64,000 nt of DNA from Reichenbachiella versicolor. Its GTDB lineage: Bacteria > Bacteroidota > Bacteroidia > Cytophagales > Cyclobacteriaceae. Each line of letters starts with the position of its first letter. Position 1 is the stretch's first letter. The notes below the pieces were generated by a model that searched no databases, was not told where the DNA came from, and worked only from the letters and a program-made list of their open reading frames with translations. Shown here piece by piece: positions 53,500-62,173 of the stretch. The translations under genes were made by a program, and so were the position numbers. The stretch is taken from the NCBI RefSeq assembly GCF_003171675.1, contig NZ_QFZQ01000006.1, positions 62,001 to 126,000 of the forward strand, given 5' to 3'.

Positions 53500-53505
53500 A
53501 ATTTC

Positions 53506-54948
53506 CTAAATGGTAAGTTTCCTGTTATTTTCAAAATCGTATAATGTCAGTTTTCTGATCAAGTAATAGGATTCCCAGTAGCTTCTCAACGCTCTAATGT
53601 AGTCCTGTTTGCCTTGATCTTTTTCGTCTCGAGCGATATTCAAATCTGTGATATCAATATCTCCGAGCATAAATCGCTTGGTAGCTATGTCAAATCTATT
53701 CTGTGAAATCTTATCTGCCGAACGGGTGTATTCTACCAGTTCCTGAAGCATTTCAAATTGTTCTATGACTGCTACCACTTGTTGTTTTAAATTCTCCTCT
53801 TCCTGTACTATTGAGAACTGTGTCAGCTTCAATTGTGCATCTGCTGATTTTCTTTTGGCTTTTTGCCTTCCCCAGTCGATTATCGGCATACTGAATCCCA
53901 AACTTACTGTCTGAAGGTCCTGCACGTTAGAGTATGCATCTCCTATATTGTCTCCTACATTGGTGACTCCATATTTCACAGACAGATTTGCATTGAGTCC
54001 TGACTCTTTTTTTGACTTGCTAGAGTTTTGTTGTGCTTCTAGTAGTCTTCTATTTAATTCTACTGCTATTTGGCTATTGGTCATTGCCATGCTTCGTGCA
54101 TCTTCGACATTGACCTCGAATATGTTGTATTCCTCTGGTAGTGAAAGTACAAATCCATTAGACTCTCCTAGTCCAGCATATGACCTCAGGCGTACGGACG
54201 TTGATTTAATTTCCAATCTAGCATTGGCTACTGCTTTTCGTGAATAAATCACCGCCAGTTTCAACCTCAATAAATCGTCCTTGGAAATCTGTCCTAACAC
54301 ATGCTTCTTTTCACCTATCATCAGAATGGTATCAGCTATTGACAAGTTTGAATTGGCCATTTCCAAATTGACTTGGGCTAGCATCCAGTCAAAAAAGAAT
54401 CTTGCGGTATTCAAACTGATTTCCTCTCGCTCTTCTACAAATTCTTTCATCCCTTCATTGTAGCGAACTGGTTCCAGCTTCTTTGCCCACTTCAATTCAT
54501 TGAATGAGGAGAGCGGCTGGTCATACCCTATGATGAGCGGAGAAGATCCATAATTACTTGTTCTCAGATCGAAATTGTCCGCGCGGTTCAAAACAGAGCT
54601 AAGAGACAACCTTCCTCCAGTAGCAGCGATCCCCTGATCTACTGAAAGTGTGATATCATTCTGACTTTGGTGTACATTTCTAAACTGAATACTTCCGTCT
54701 TCTTGAAACACTGGTACGCTTTCCTTTCTGTACATGGGTAAGTTCCCCGAAAGCTTCACTTGTGGCTTGAGATAGGATTGAAATTCCCTGTATCTCCACT
54801 GACTAGTTTCTAGCGCTGTCTTGTTTTTCTTATATGATATTGATTTGGAAAGAGCCCTGTCAATTGCTTGCTCGAGTGTGAGCGTTTCTTGAGCAAAGAC
54901 TCGACTTTGAACCAAAATCAATAGGAATATTATTGCTGTAGTTCTCAT
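53506..54948 (-). CDS. TolC-family outer membrane efflux protein
   Basis: 480 residues with signal peptide (IIFLLILVQSRVFAQ). Two long helical repeats with typical ends (LTLEQAIDRALSKSISYKK; LSVDQGIAATGGRLS; VSLGFSMPIIDWGRQKAKRKSADAQ). Forms the outer-membrane channel of the export system. Overlaps the adaptor gene by 4 bases. Confidence 0.93.
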   Translation of the reverse strand: MRTTAIIFLLILVQSRVFAQETLTLEQAIDRALSKSISYKKNKTALETSQWRYREFQSYLKPQVKLSGNLPMYRKESVPVFQEDGSIQFRNVHQSQNDITLSVDQGIAATGGRLSLSSVLNRADNFDLRTSNYGSSPLIIGYDQPLSSFNELKWAKKLEPVRYNEGMKEFVEEREEISLNTARFFFDWMLAQVNLEMANSNLSIADTILMIGEKKHVLGQISKDDLLRLKLAVIYSRKAVANARLEIKSTSVRLRSYAGLGESNGFVLSLPEEYNIFEVNVEDARSMAMTNSQIAVELNRRLLEAQQNSSKSKKESGLNANLSVKYGVTNVGDNIGDAYSNVQDLQTVSLGFSMPIIDWGRQKAKRKSADAQLKLTQFSIVQEEENLKQQVVAVIEQFEMLQELVEYTRSADKISQNRFDIATKRFMLGDIDITDLNIARDEKDQGKQDYIRALRSYWESYYLIRKLTLYDFENNRKLTI

Positions 54949-56189
54949 TTGATGTTGACGTATTCTAGGTGTTCGTATTTGGACATATCAGAAATGATTA
55001 CTTGCTGTCCTTCTTTGACTCCTGTCAAGAGCTCGACTTCTGCTAGACTACTTTCTCCAAACCCAATCTCAACTTTCTCAGCTCGATCTCCATTGATGAC
55101 AAAGGCTTCGTTTTTAGTTCCTCCTTTGTAAAATGACCCGTTTTCGACTTTAAGCACATTTTGTTGAAAAGCTGTGACTACGAAAGCATCTGTTTTCAGA
55201 TTGGGCCTGAGCCACTCTGCGGATTTATCTTCTAGTTGAATTTCAAATCTTACCTGTCTATTTTCTACTCTAGGATGAATTACTCCTATTTTACCAGTCA
55301 ATGAATCTTCATTAGACACAATGATTACTTCTCCTCCTACGAATAACTCACTGACGTTCATCTCAGCGATTTGTCCTTCTGCTTTGAAATATTCCAAATC
55401 TGATATCTTCACCAGATCAGCCCCGATATTGACTGTGGTTCCTACTTGGTCATTTACCCAAGTAAGTACACCTGGTTTCTTGGCTATGATTTGAGCTTGG
55501 TCTAGTATTTCCTGATTGACTTGAATGTTCTTGGCTTGCATAGCGATTTCCAGCTCATTATCTCTTATCTGGACTTGCATACTTCTTTTGCTATTATCTA
55601 TCAATACTGACAGATGCTCAAGCTCTAATTTGGCTACTTCATAGTCCAACTCTGTTCTTTCAATTTCGTCCTGAGTACTTCCCCCTATTTCCAATAGCTC
55701 TCTCTTTTCCTGAACTAATTTCCCTAGACTTTCTACTCTTAGTTTTTTGATCTTGAATTGCATCTGAAGCTCTGCTAGCTTCTTTTCAAAATCTAATTTG
55801 AGTTGGAGCAACCTGTTCCTTCTAATTTGTAATTCATCCTTTTGTCTTTCCAGTTCAATTTCTTTTTGAGAGGTATTGAGAATAAGGATGGTGTCTCCTG
55901 TGCTTACCTGTTGTCCTGTATTGAAATTGACTTTAGTTATTTTGGCCTGAAGAGGACTTGCAATTACTTCTTCTCGTTCTGGTATGACTGTAGCCACAGC
56001 TGTAAGTGATGCTCTAAGGTCTCCTCTTTCTACTCTAGCTATCAGTAAATCTTCTTTTGATAAAGTAGGTCTTAGTACACTATTAAACCCGAGCACTAGA
56101 CAAAGAACTACCGCGACTACTCCGCTGATAGTTATGACCTTTTTGCGTCGTTGTTTAACCTTGGTTTCGTTTGAGATTTGTCTATCCAT
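54945..56189 (-). CDS. MacA/HlyD-type periplasmic adaptor
   Basis: 414 residues. N-terminal anchor (VITISGVVAVVLCLVLGFN), first lipoyl half (VIASPLQAKITKVNFNTGQQV), a coiled-coil hairpin (about 110-225), second lipoyl half (IIAKKPGVLTWVNDQVGTTV) and beta-barrel/membrane-proximal domains. It links the ABC permeases to the TolC-like channel. First gene of the operon, 26 bases from the sigma-54 element. Confidence 0.93.
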   Translation of the reverse strand: MDRQISNETKVKQRRKKVITISGVVAVVLCLVLGFNSVLRPTLSKEDLLIARVERGDLRASLTAVATVIPEREEVIASPLQAKITKVNFNTGQQVSTGDTILILNTSQKEIELERQKDELQIRRNRLLQLKLDFEKKLAELQMQFKIKKLRVESLGKLVQEKRELLEIGGSTQDEIERTELDYEVAKLELEHLSVLIDNSKRSMQVQIRDNELEIAMQAKNIQVNQEILDQAQIIAKKPGVLTWVNDQVGTTVNIGADLVKISDLEYFKAEGQIAEMNVSELFVGGEVIIVSNEDSLTGKIGVIHPRVENRQVRFEIQLEDKSAEWLRPNLKTDAFVVTAFQQNVLKVENGSFYKGGTKNEAFVINGDRAEKVEIGFGESSLAEVELLTGVKEGQQVIISDMSKYEHLEYVNIK

Positions 56190-56215
56190 TTTATTGAATT
56201 ATTTCAATTCTGGAT

Positions 56216-56232
56216 AGCCAATGGGCGTGCCA
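56216..56232 (-). promoter_or_regulatory. Sigma-54 promoter of the export operon
   Basis: On the minus strand TGGCACG-CCCA-TTGGCT matches the -24/-12 consensus TGGCACG-N4-TTGC, with one mismatch in the -12 part and exact spacing. The -12 end lies 26 bases from the adaptor ATG. Confidence 0.75.
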
Positions 56233-56286
56233 AAAATAACAACTACCTGTAAAAGTGGTAGTTACAAAAATTATTCACTTTTCAAG

Positions 56287-56302
56287 TGTCCATATATGGA
56301 CA
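56287..56302. promoter_or_regulatory. Perfect 16-bp palindrome, likely activator site
   Basis: TGTCCATATATGGACA is a perfect palindrome about 55 bases upstream of the sigma-54 element. A half-site (GTGGACAT) follows at about 56316-56323. A further inverted repeat AACTACC / GGTAGTT lies at 56241-56263. Probable binding site of the NtrC-type regulator. Confidence 0.55.
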
Positions 56303-56472
56303 GTATATTTCGGAAGTGGACATTTAGAGTCCTTTACTTTGACAAATCCGATTTGACTTGAGGTGTAACTAAAATGCAGTCTTCAGACAGGATTGATTTG
56401 TTAGACTTTCAATACAAGTTTATTTAAGGGTTCCTTGAAAATACTTTTAACTATTTCAATTGTGGTGTCTAT

Positions 56473-56498
56473 GTTCTTTTTGCTTGATCAAAAAGAAC
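56473..56498. repeat. Dispersed hairpin repeat, copy 3
   Basis: GTTCTTTTT-GCTTGATC-AAAAAGAAC, 9-bp stem, followed by a tail ending AATCAAGTCCGTAAATCAGA. This tail matches that after 47050. It lies in the 56190-56612 gap, which has no gene. Confidence 0.75.
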
Positions 56499-56612
56499 GA
56501 AAAAATCAAGTCCGTAAATCAGATGGGTTGAGAACCAATCTTTCTTAGTGCAAAATTCTTTCAATTGTTCTTAAGCAGCTTCTATTTATTTTTTGAAATG
56601 GCTTAATCAGTA

Positions 56613-57791
56613 CTAGACTATATTCAACTTCTTGTGCTGACCAGATATAATCCCTGTGCTGTCACCTCCTAGCCAATTGTCAATAATCGTGGCGTATACT
56701 GACCTAAAGTCGATTTGATATTTCAAATCACCTTTGTCTAAGTCTGTAAGGTCAGGGGCTCCATTATAGAATCCGGGATTCTTTAATGCTCCTCCCATCA
56801 TGTAGACATTACTTGCAGTACCATGATCAGTTCCTTTGCTACCGTTTTGAGCTACTCTCCTCCCAAATTCTGAAAAGTTCATGATCAGCGTATTGTCCCA
56901 ACTACCAGATTGTTTCAGATCTTTGACGAATACCTCAAGACTTTTAGAATAGTCTAAATGCAATTTCTTCTGACGCTGAACTTGGTTGAAATGTGTATCG
57001 AATCCTCCTATCGATAGGTAAAACACTTCTGTCTCTGCTCCTCCATTGATCAACTGTGCGGTAAGCTTAAAGTTTTTACCCGTTTGAGAGTTAGGATAAG
57101 TAAGCTGTGTCTGTCCTTTCCAATTCTTTTGATTGACATATTGAGCAGCATCTACTGTCTCGACCATTGTTTTACGCAGATATCCGAGATTCGAGTGTTC
57201 ATCTTCGTGTTTAGCAGTTTGCTTTATCTGAGCATCCCTAGTCGTCTGAAACATCTGATTTGGGTTGGTCGTGGCCAATGCATTAAAACTTTGACCTTTC
57301 ATGGCTAGACTCAATGAGGAATCTACTTCAATAGCCTCATATGGTTTACTTCCCTGTTTAGAGTCCATATACTTGCCTAACCAGCCGTAGGAAAGGTATT
57401 CATTGGAGCCGCTAGCTGTATGCCATATATCCATAGATCTAAAATGTGATCGGTTTGGATTTGGGTAACCTACACTATTGACGATAGCTAAGTCTCCGTC
57501 GTCATAGAGAGACTTAAGCGCAGTCAAGTACGGATTAAAACCCAATTCGTCTGTTGCTTTTAAGACATCAGCAGGCTGAATAGCGATTTCGGGTCTTGAT
57601 TGATAGTATATATCATTAGTATATGGTACAATGGTATTCAGACCATCATTCCCTCCACTGAATTGAATGATTACCAGTTTACGACCTGTTTTGTTAACTG
57701 GAGCGAAGCCTTGTACAAACTGGGGTACCATCAATGTACCTGCGCTAATGAAGGCTGATTGTTTGAGAAATTTTCTTCTATTTGTCTTCAT
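56613..57791 (-). CDS. DUF1501 family exported protein
   Basis: 392 residues. Twin-arginine leader (NRRKFLKQSAFISAGT), then the DUF1501 pattern LVIIQFSGGNDGLNTIVPY, EVDSSLSLAMKGQSFNA, YLSIGGFDTHFNQVQRQ and FSEFGRRVAQNGSKGTDHG, which is sulfatase/phosphatase-like in appearance. No proven reaction. Paired with DUF1800 three bases upstream, an arrangement found across many phyla. Confidence 0.93.
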   Translation of the reverse strand: MKTNRRKFLKQSAFISAGTLMVPQFVQGFAPVNKTGRKLVIIQFSGGNDGLNTIVPYTNDIYYQSRPEIAIQPADVLKATDELGFNPYLTALKSLYDDGDLAIVNSVGYPNPNRSHFRSMDIWHTASGSNEYLSYGWLGKYMDSKQGSKPYEAIEVDSSLSLAMKGQSFNALATTNPNQMFQTTRDAQIKQTAKHEDEHSNLGYLRKTMVETVDAAQYVNQKNWKGQTQLTYPNSQTGKNFKLTAQLINGGAETEVFYLSIGGFDTHFNQVQRQKKLHLDYSKSLEVFVKDLKQSGSWDNTLIMNFSEFGRRVAQNGSKGTDHGTASNVYMMGGALKNPGFYNGAPDLTDLDKGDLKYQIDFRSVYATIIDNWLGGDSTGIISGQHKKLNIV

Positions 57792-57794
57792 GGC

Positions 57795-59171
57795 TTAGCA
57801 AAGTTGAAATTCTGGTGTTTTAGAAATCGCTATTATTGAGTCTATCAATTGACTTTCTGACTTTGATTCGAACTTTGTCTCATCAACTGGCACTTGTAGA
57901 AGGTATTCTTCCATTTGCACCTTGGTATCTTTAAAGCTTTTGAAATCTTTTTTCATTTGACGTTCATCTACTTCACTTCCCAACTTCTTAAGCTTACCAT
58001 ATATTTTTAATTGGTCATTATCATCTCCGCTCTCCTTTACTTCTAAATCAAGCTCTGAAGACAGTAGAATAATCTCTGTAAGTCTCGCTCTAAGTAACAA
58101 GGTACTACTATCTATCCAAGCTTGCCCCCCTGGCCAACCAGCCACATTCGGTGGATAAAATAAGGTTTGTCCAAGTTGCCGCTGAATAAATACTTGGCCA
58201 TCCCAATTGTCATATGAGATACTGAGTGACCTTCTCAACCCTACCATCAAATCTATTGGGGACTTAATCTTGGACCCGATATTCTTTTCAGCGTAAAACC
58301 AATCAGAGGTAAAAACTAGTCTAAGGACTGGCTCTATTTCATAATTGCCATCATAGAAGGTGTTTACCATCAGATCTAGCTTTTCAGCATCAACTTCTTG
58401 ATCATTGACTAGGTATTTATAGAGTTTGCTGCATATGTATCGGGCAGTCTGCTTGTTCTCAAGTAACATGTCCAGTACATCCTCTCCTTCGAACTCACCA
58501 GTCTTGCCAAAAATCGTTTTGGTATCGCTGTCATGAACTCTTTTTCTCAAAACGAAATCTCCTTGGCTATTAAATGCCCAACCGGTGAAAGCTCTTGCAG
58601 CTTCTTTAATATCGTCTTCGGTATATCCATTGTCACGACCAAGGGTAAATAGCTCCATGACTTCACGGGCAAAGTTCTCGTTTGGGCTACCTTTTTTGTT
58701 TTGTTGGTTATTCAGGTATTGGAGCATCGCAGGCTCTTTCGAAATACCAAAAAGAAGATCTCGGAAGTTGCCAATGCTATTTTTTCTAATAGTATCTAAA
58801 TAGCCCTGCATGAAAAATGACCTGTTGGAGCTACATGCGAAATGATCATGCCAAAACAAACTCATACGCTCTCTTAGCATTGCATCTGAATTAGCCATCT
58901 GTTCAAGCCAATCATTATTGAGTTGTTTGATGGCTGTTCTTGACTCTTGTTGTAGCCTTCTCTTTTCATCAGCAGGCATATCCTTCATTTTCATGTAATC
59001 AAGAGTATCCATTTCGACTACATTTATGGCTGTATACTGCTGGCTTTGAGCCAGTGCCTTTTCATACAAATCTTCTGGCTTCATTTCGATTCCATCTTCG
59101 ACCTCAGGATAGGAAGTAAAGAACCCTGCTCTCCAGTAGAAGTGCTGTACTTGTCTTTGATTAAGCTTCAT
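57795..59171 (-). CDS. DUF1800 family protein
   Basis: 458 residues. VQHFYWRAGFFTSYPEVED, RMSLFWHDHFACSSN, NENFAREVMELFTLG, YTEDDIKEAARAFTGW and FYPPNVAGWPGGQAWI are the family's hallmarks. No obvious signal peptide, unlike its Tat-dependent partner; joint export is conceivable. Function unknown. First gene of the pair, divergent from the epimerase gene. Confidence 0.93.
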   Translation of the reverse strand: MKLNQRQVQHFYWRAGFFTSYPEVEDGIEMKPEDLYEKALAQSQQYTAINVVEMDTLDYMKMKDMPADEKRRLQQESRTAIKQLNNDWLEQMANSDAMLRERMSLFWHDHFACSSNRSFFMQGYLDTIRKNSIGNFRDLLFGISKEPAMLQYLNNQQNKKGSPNENFAREVMELFTLGRDNGYTEDDIKEAARAFTGWAFNSQGDFVLRKRVHDSDTKTIFGKTGEFEGEDVLDMLLENKQTARYICSKLYKYLVNDQEVDAEKLDLMVNTFYDGNYEIEPVLRLVFTSDWFYAEKNIGSKIKSPIDLMVGLRRSLSISYDNWDGQVFIQRQLGQTLFYPPNVAGWPGGQAWIDSSTLLLRARLTEIILLSSELDLEVKESGDDNDQLKIYGKLKKLGSEVDERQMKKDFKSFKDTKVQMEEYLLQVPVDETKFESKSESQLIDSIIAISKTPEFQLC

Positions 59172-59352
59172 AATTCATCTGTCATTCTGTAAGATTCACT
59201 CCTTTATATAATTCGCATAGGAAGGCTCTTGATTAAGTAATATAATCATTATCGAAAAAATGGGATGGTAGGTCTGTATCAGGGTAAAATCACCCCTGTT
59301 CTTTGAATAAAAACCTACCCTGTTTAGGGAAGTACTTTCTTAATTTACTTGA

Positions 59353-60441
59353 ATGAAATATTTAATACTATTACTATTCTTACTCTGCTTTGCTGGGTGC
59401 AAATACACTCATCACAACACTGAGTTTTGGGGTAAACATGACAACAAAGACGTTTATCTGTATACACTGACTAATGACAATGGGGTGTCTTTTCAAATAA
59501 CTAATTACGGAGGACGAATGGTTTCCTTAATGGTTCCTGACAGAGAAGGCAAACTTGGAGATGTGCTGTTAGGGTTCGATAACTTGGAGCAATACACTGA
59601 ACCTAACCCTGCATTTGGTATGATAGTAGGTCGATATGCGAATAGAATCCGCAATGCTCAGTTTAGTATCGATAGTACAACTTACAATTTGACAAAAAAC
59701 GCTGGAGAGCATAGCATACATGGTGGTGGGGAGTTTGGAAATGTAGTATGGGATGGAGAACTCGTCACCACGGGTGAAGAACCAGCGCTAAAACTTCATT
59801 ATATATCCCCAAATGGGAGCCACGGTTTCCCTGGAACATTAGATTGTTATGTGACTTATACTTTGACTGCTGATAATTCTGTCAAAATAAAATTCGAAGC
59901 TACTACTGATAAAGCTACTCATGTCAATATGTCGTCTCATGCTTATTTCAATCTTTCGGCATTGAAGTCAACTATTGTCAATCACTTGGTGAGAATGAAT
60001 GCCGATAGATATACTGTAATAGATGAAGATATTGTGCCTACGGGTGAAATTGATTCTGTAATTGGTAAGGATTGGGATTTAACAAAGGAGATCGAGCTGT
60101 CTGAAAATATTAACAAACTCAATCACGGCGGATATCATTACAACTATGTCTTCAATAAACCTATTGGCTTGCTCGAAGAAGTTCTTAGTATAAGGGAACC
60201 TAAGTCTGGAAGAACTCTTACGGTATCCACTACACAACCGGGCGTTCAGTTTTATACTGGCAATGCTATTAGTGATACTTTCGTAGGAAAATACAATATC
60301 CGCTATGGAAAGCATATGGGACTTTGCTTAGAAACTCAGCACTTCCCTGACTCTCCTAATCACGGTAATTTCCCTTCTTCTCTTTTACTACCTGATGAAA
60401 AATATGAGGAAGTCGTTATTTACAAATTTGGAGTAGAATAA
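59353..60441 (+). CDS. galM: Lipoprotein aldose 1-epimerase (galactose mutarotase)
   Basis: 362 residues. Lipoprotein leader ends LCFAGCKYTHH. Typical GalM strands: FQITNYGGRMVSLMVPDREG, VGRYANRIRNAQF, HSIHGGGEFGN, the catalytic His in MSSHAYFNLS and Glu in LCLETQHFPDSPNHGNF. It interconverts alpha and beta anomers of galactose or glucose. Export suggests action on sugars released outside or in the periplasm, consistent with the galactan locus 30 kb away, although no linkage is shown. Confidence 0.93.
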   Translation: MKYLILLLFLLCFAGCKYTHHNTEFWGKHDNKDVYLYTLTNDNGVSFQITNYGGRMVSLMVPDREGKLGDVLLGFDNLEQYTEPNPAFGMIVGRYANRIRNAQFSIDSTTYNLTKNAGEHSIHGGGEFGNVVWDGELVTTGEEPALKLHYISPNGSHGFPGTLDCYVTYTLTADNSVKIKFEATTDKATHVNMSSHAYFNLSALKSTIVNHLVRMNADRYTVIDEDIVPTGEIDSVIGKDWDLTKEIELSENINKLNHGGYHYNYVFNKPIGLLEEVLSIREPKSGRTLTVSTTQPGVQFYTGNAISDTFVGKYNIRYGKHMGLCLETQHFPDSPNHGNFPSSLLLPDEKYEEVVIYKFGVE

Positions 60442-60486
60442 CTGAAGGTTGTTACAACCGTACTTCTATAGAAATAACTCTTAATT

Positions 60487-61188
60487 ATGACGGATCAAAA
60501 AGTAGCTTTAGTCACTGGTGCCAATAGAGGTATCGGTTTAGAAGTGGTTAAACAATTATCTTCTCTAAACATCAGAGTGATTCTTGGGTGTAGAATCGAA
60601 CAAAGTGGACGTGAAGCGATTCAAGGTTTTGAATATCAAAAAAATATCACTGTCAAGGCTCTCAATGTTAATATACCACAGCAGATCAAAGAAGTAATTG
60701 GTTTTATTGAAACGGAATTTGGTAGACTTGATATTGTCGTTAACAATGCTGGTATCAACTACGATACTCATAATTCGTCGCTGAATATTGCTATTGAAGA
60801 AATTCAACAAACCATGGAAACCAATCTATATGGCCCTTGGAGAATTGCTCAGGCTGCTATTCCTCTGATGAAGAAAAATGGGTACGGCAGAATAGTCAAT
60901 ATCAGTAGTGAGTCGGGTGCTCTGTCAGGTATGGGAGCAGGTACTCCTGCTTATTCTGTTTCGAAAACAGCCATGAATGTAATGACGATTAAGCTAGCTC
61001 ATGAAGTATCTGAGTTTGGCATACTAGTTAATTCTGTCTGTCCAGGGTGGGTCAGAACTGATATGGGAGGAAGCATGGCTCCTAGGTCGGTGACTGAAGG
61101 AGCGAGTGGTATTGTTTGGGCAGCTACTTTACCTGACAATGGCCCCAACGGTGGCTTTTTCAGAGACGGAAAGTCAATAGATTGGTAA
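60487..61188 (+). CDS. Short-chain dehydrogenase/reductase
   Basis: 233 residues. NAD(P)-binding VTGANRGIGLEVVKQL, structural NNAG (VVNNAGINYD), catalytic Ser in VNISSES and YSVSK (Tyr-x-x-x-Lys), PGWVRTDMGG. Resembles carbonyl-reductase-like SDRs. 45 bases after galM and 47 before the FMN reductase ATG; these may form a transcript. Confidence 0.92.
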   Translation: MTDQKVALVTGANRGIGLEVVKQLSSLNIRVILGCRIEQSGREAIQGFEYQKNITVKALNVNIPQQIKEVIGFIETEFGRLDIVVNNAGINYDTHNSSLNIAIEEIQQTMETNLYGPWRIAQAAIPLMKKNGYGRIVNISSESGALSGMGAGTPAYSVSKTAMNVMTIKLAHEVSEFGILVNSVCPGWVRTDMGGSMAPRSVTEGASGIVWAATLPDNGPNGGFFRDGKSIDW

Positions 61189-61235
61189 ATTCTAAGTTTC
61201 ATACTTTTGCATCTCAATTAGATATTACCGACTCT

Positions 61236-61757
61236 ATGATCACTATTATTAGCGGAACCAACCGAAACGATGCCAAGTCTCCACAAATCGCCAAAGTCTA
61301 TCAATCGCTGTTATCAGACAAAGGTGTAGACTCAAAAATCATTGACCTTAAGGATTTACCCATCGACTTTATTGGTACGGCTCTCTATGAAAACTCTGGT
61401 AAAAACGAATCTTTCAATGAGCTCCGTAACTTGATGCACGACTCTAAAAAGTTCGTCTTCATCGTCCCTGAATACAACGGCTCTTTTCCTGGAGTATTGA
61501 AGGCTTTCATGGATGGTATGATCTTCCCTACTACATTCAAAAATAAAAAAGCGGCCTTAGTGGGTCTATCTTCAGGAATTCAGGGAGGAGGTCTAGCTCT
61601 AAGCCACTTAACGGATATTTTGAACTACTGCGGGACTCATGTATTGGCTCAAAAACCTAAACTCTATCATATCGAGAAGAACTTTGATGGAGAAAAACTA
61701 TCAGAACTATACGAGTCGCTATTGGTTGAACAGATAGATTTCTTTGTAAATTTTTAA
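61236..61757 (+). CDS. NAD(P)H-dependent FMN reductase family protein
   Basis: 173 residues from ATG 61236, since MITIISGTNRNDAKSPQIA is the canonical start of the flavodoxin-like fold; the frame opens earlier with a TTG. FMN contacts: SGTNR and VPEYNGSFPGVLKAFMD, then GLSSGIQGGGLALSHL. Likely reduces quinones, chromate or azo compounds with FMN. Confidence 0.9.
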   Translation: MITIISGTNRNDAKSPQIAKVYQSLLSDKGVDSKIIDLKDLPIDFIGTALYENSGKNESFNELRNLMHDSKKFVFIVPEYNGSFPGVLKAFMDGMIFPTTFKNKKAALVGLSSGIQGGGLALSHLTDILNYCGTHVLAQKPKLYHIEKNFDGEKLSELYESLLVEQIDFFVNF

Positions 61758-61800
61758 CCACAGAGATATGATTAAATGGTCATCAAAAGCATCTTTTTAG

Positions 61801-61941
61801 GCTCCTCCGCGGCGGAGGAAGGTTTTTACGCATGACAAAAGTTCGCTCCGCTCCGGAGGAAGGTTTTTACGGGTGACAAAAGTGTGCTCCGCTGCGGAGG
61901 AAGCTTTTTACGCTAAACAATTGGTCGCTCCTCAGCGGAGC
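61801..61941. repeat. 41-44 bp tandem repeat with hairpins
   Basis: Units start at 61801, 61845, 61886 and 61927. Each starts with a palindromic CTCCGCnGCGGAG-type hairpin, followed by AAGGTTTTTACG and GACAAAAG. The T-run after each stem makes each unit terminator-like. Confidence 0.85.
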
Positions 61942-62025
61942 TAAATATCTTGATGGAGGCGTCTTGAAAGAGGTTGAGAGGTTTTACTTTAATACTGATA
62001 TAGTCTAAAGTATTCATTTTCAACA

Positions 62026-62072
62026 TATGCGGGCAGTGACGTCACCCGTCGGCACGCTCACTATCCCGCATA
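62026..62072. other. Inverted repeat with internal palindrome
   Basis: TATGCGGG (62026-62033) and CCCGCATA (62065-62072) enclose TGACGTCA and CGTCGGCACG. Lies in the 61758-62173 gap, which has no gene. Confidence 0.5.
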
Positions 62073-62173
62073 GAAGAAAACTTGACAGAAAATATTTTAA
62101 GTCGATAGTCCTAAGACGATAGCTTATAGACAGATTAAAACCATGAACTACGATCTATCGACTATGGACTCTT

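Noticed and set aside
62026-62072. tRNA or small structured RNA gene
   Set aside because: Only one outer stem forms; no cloverleaf or conserved tRNA bases are present.
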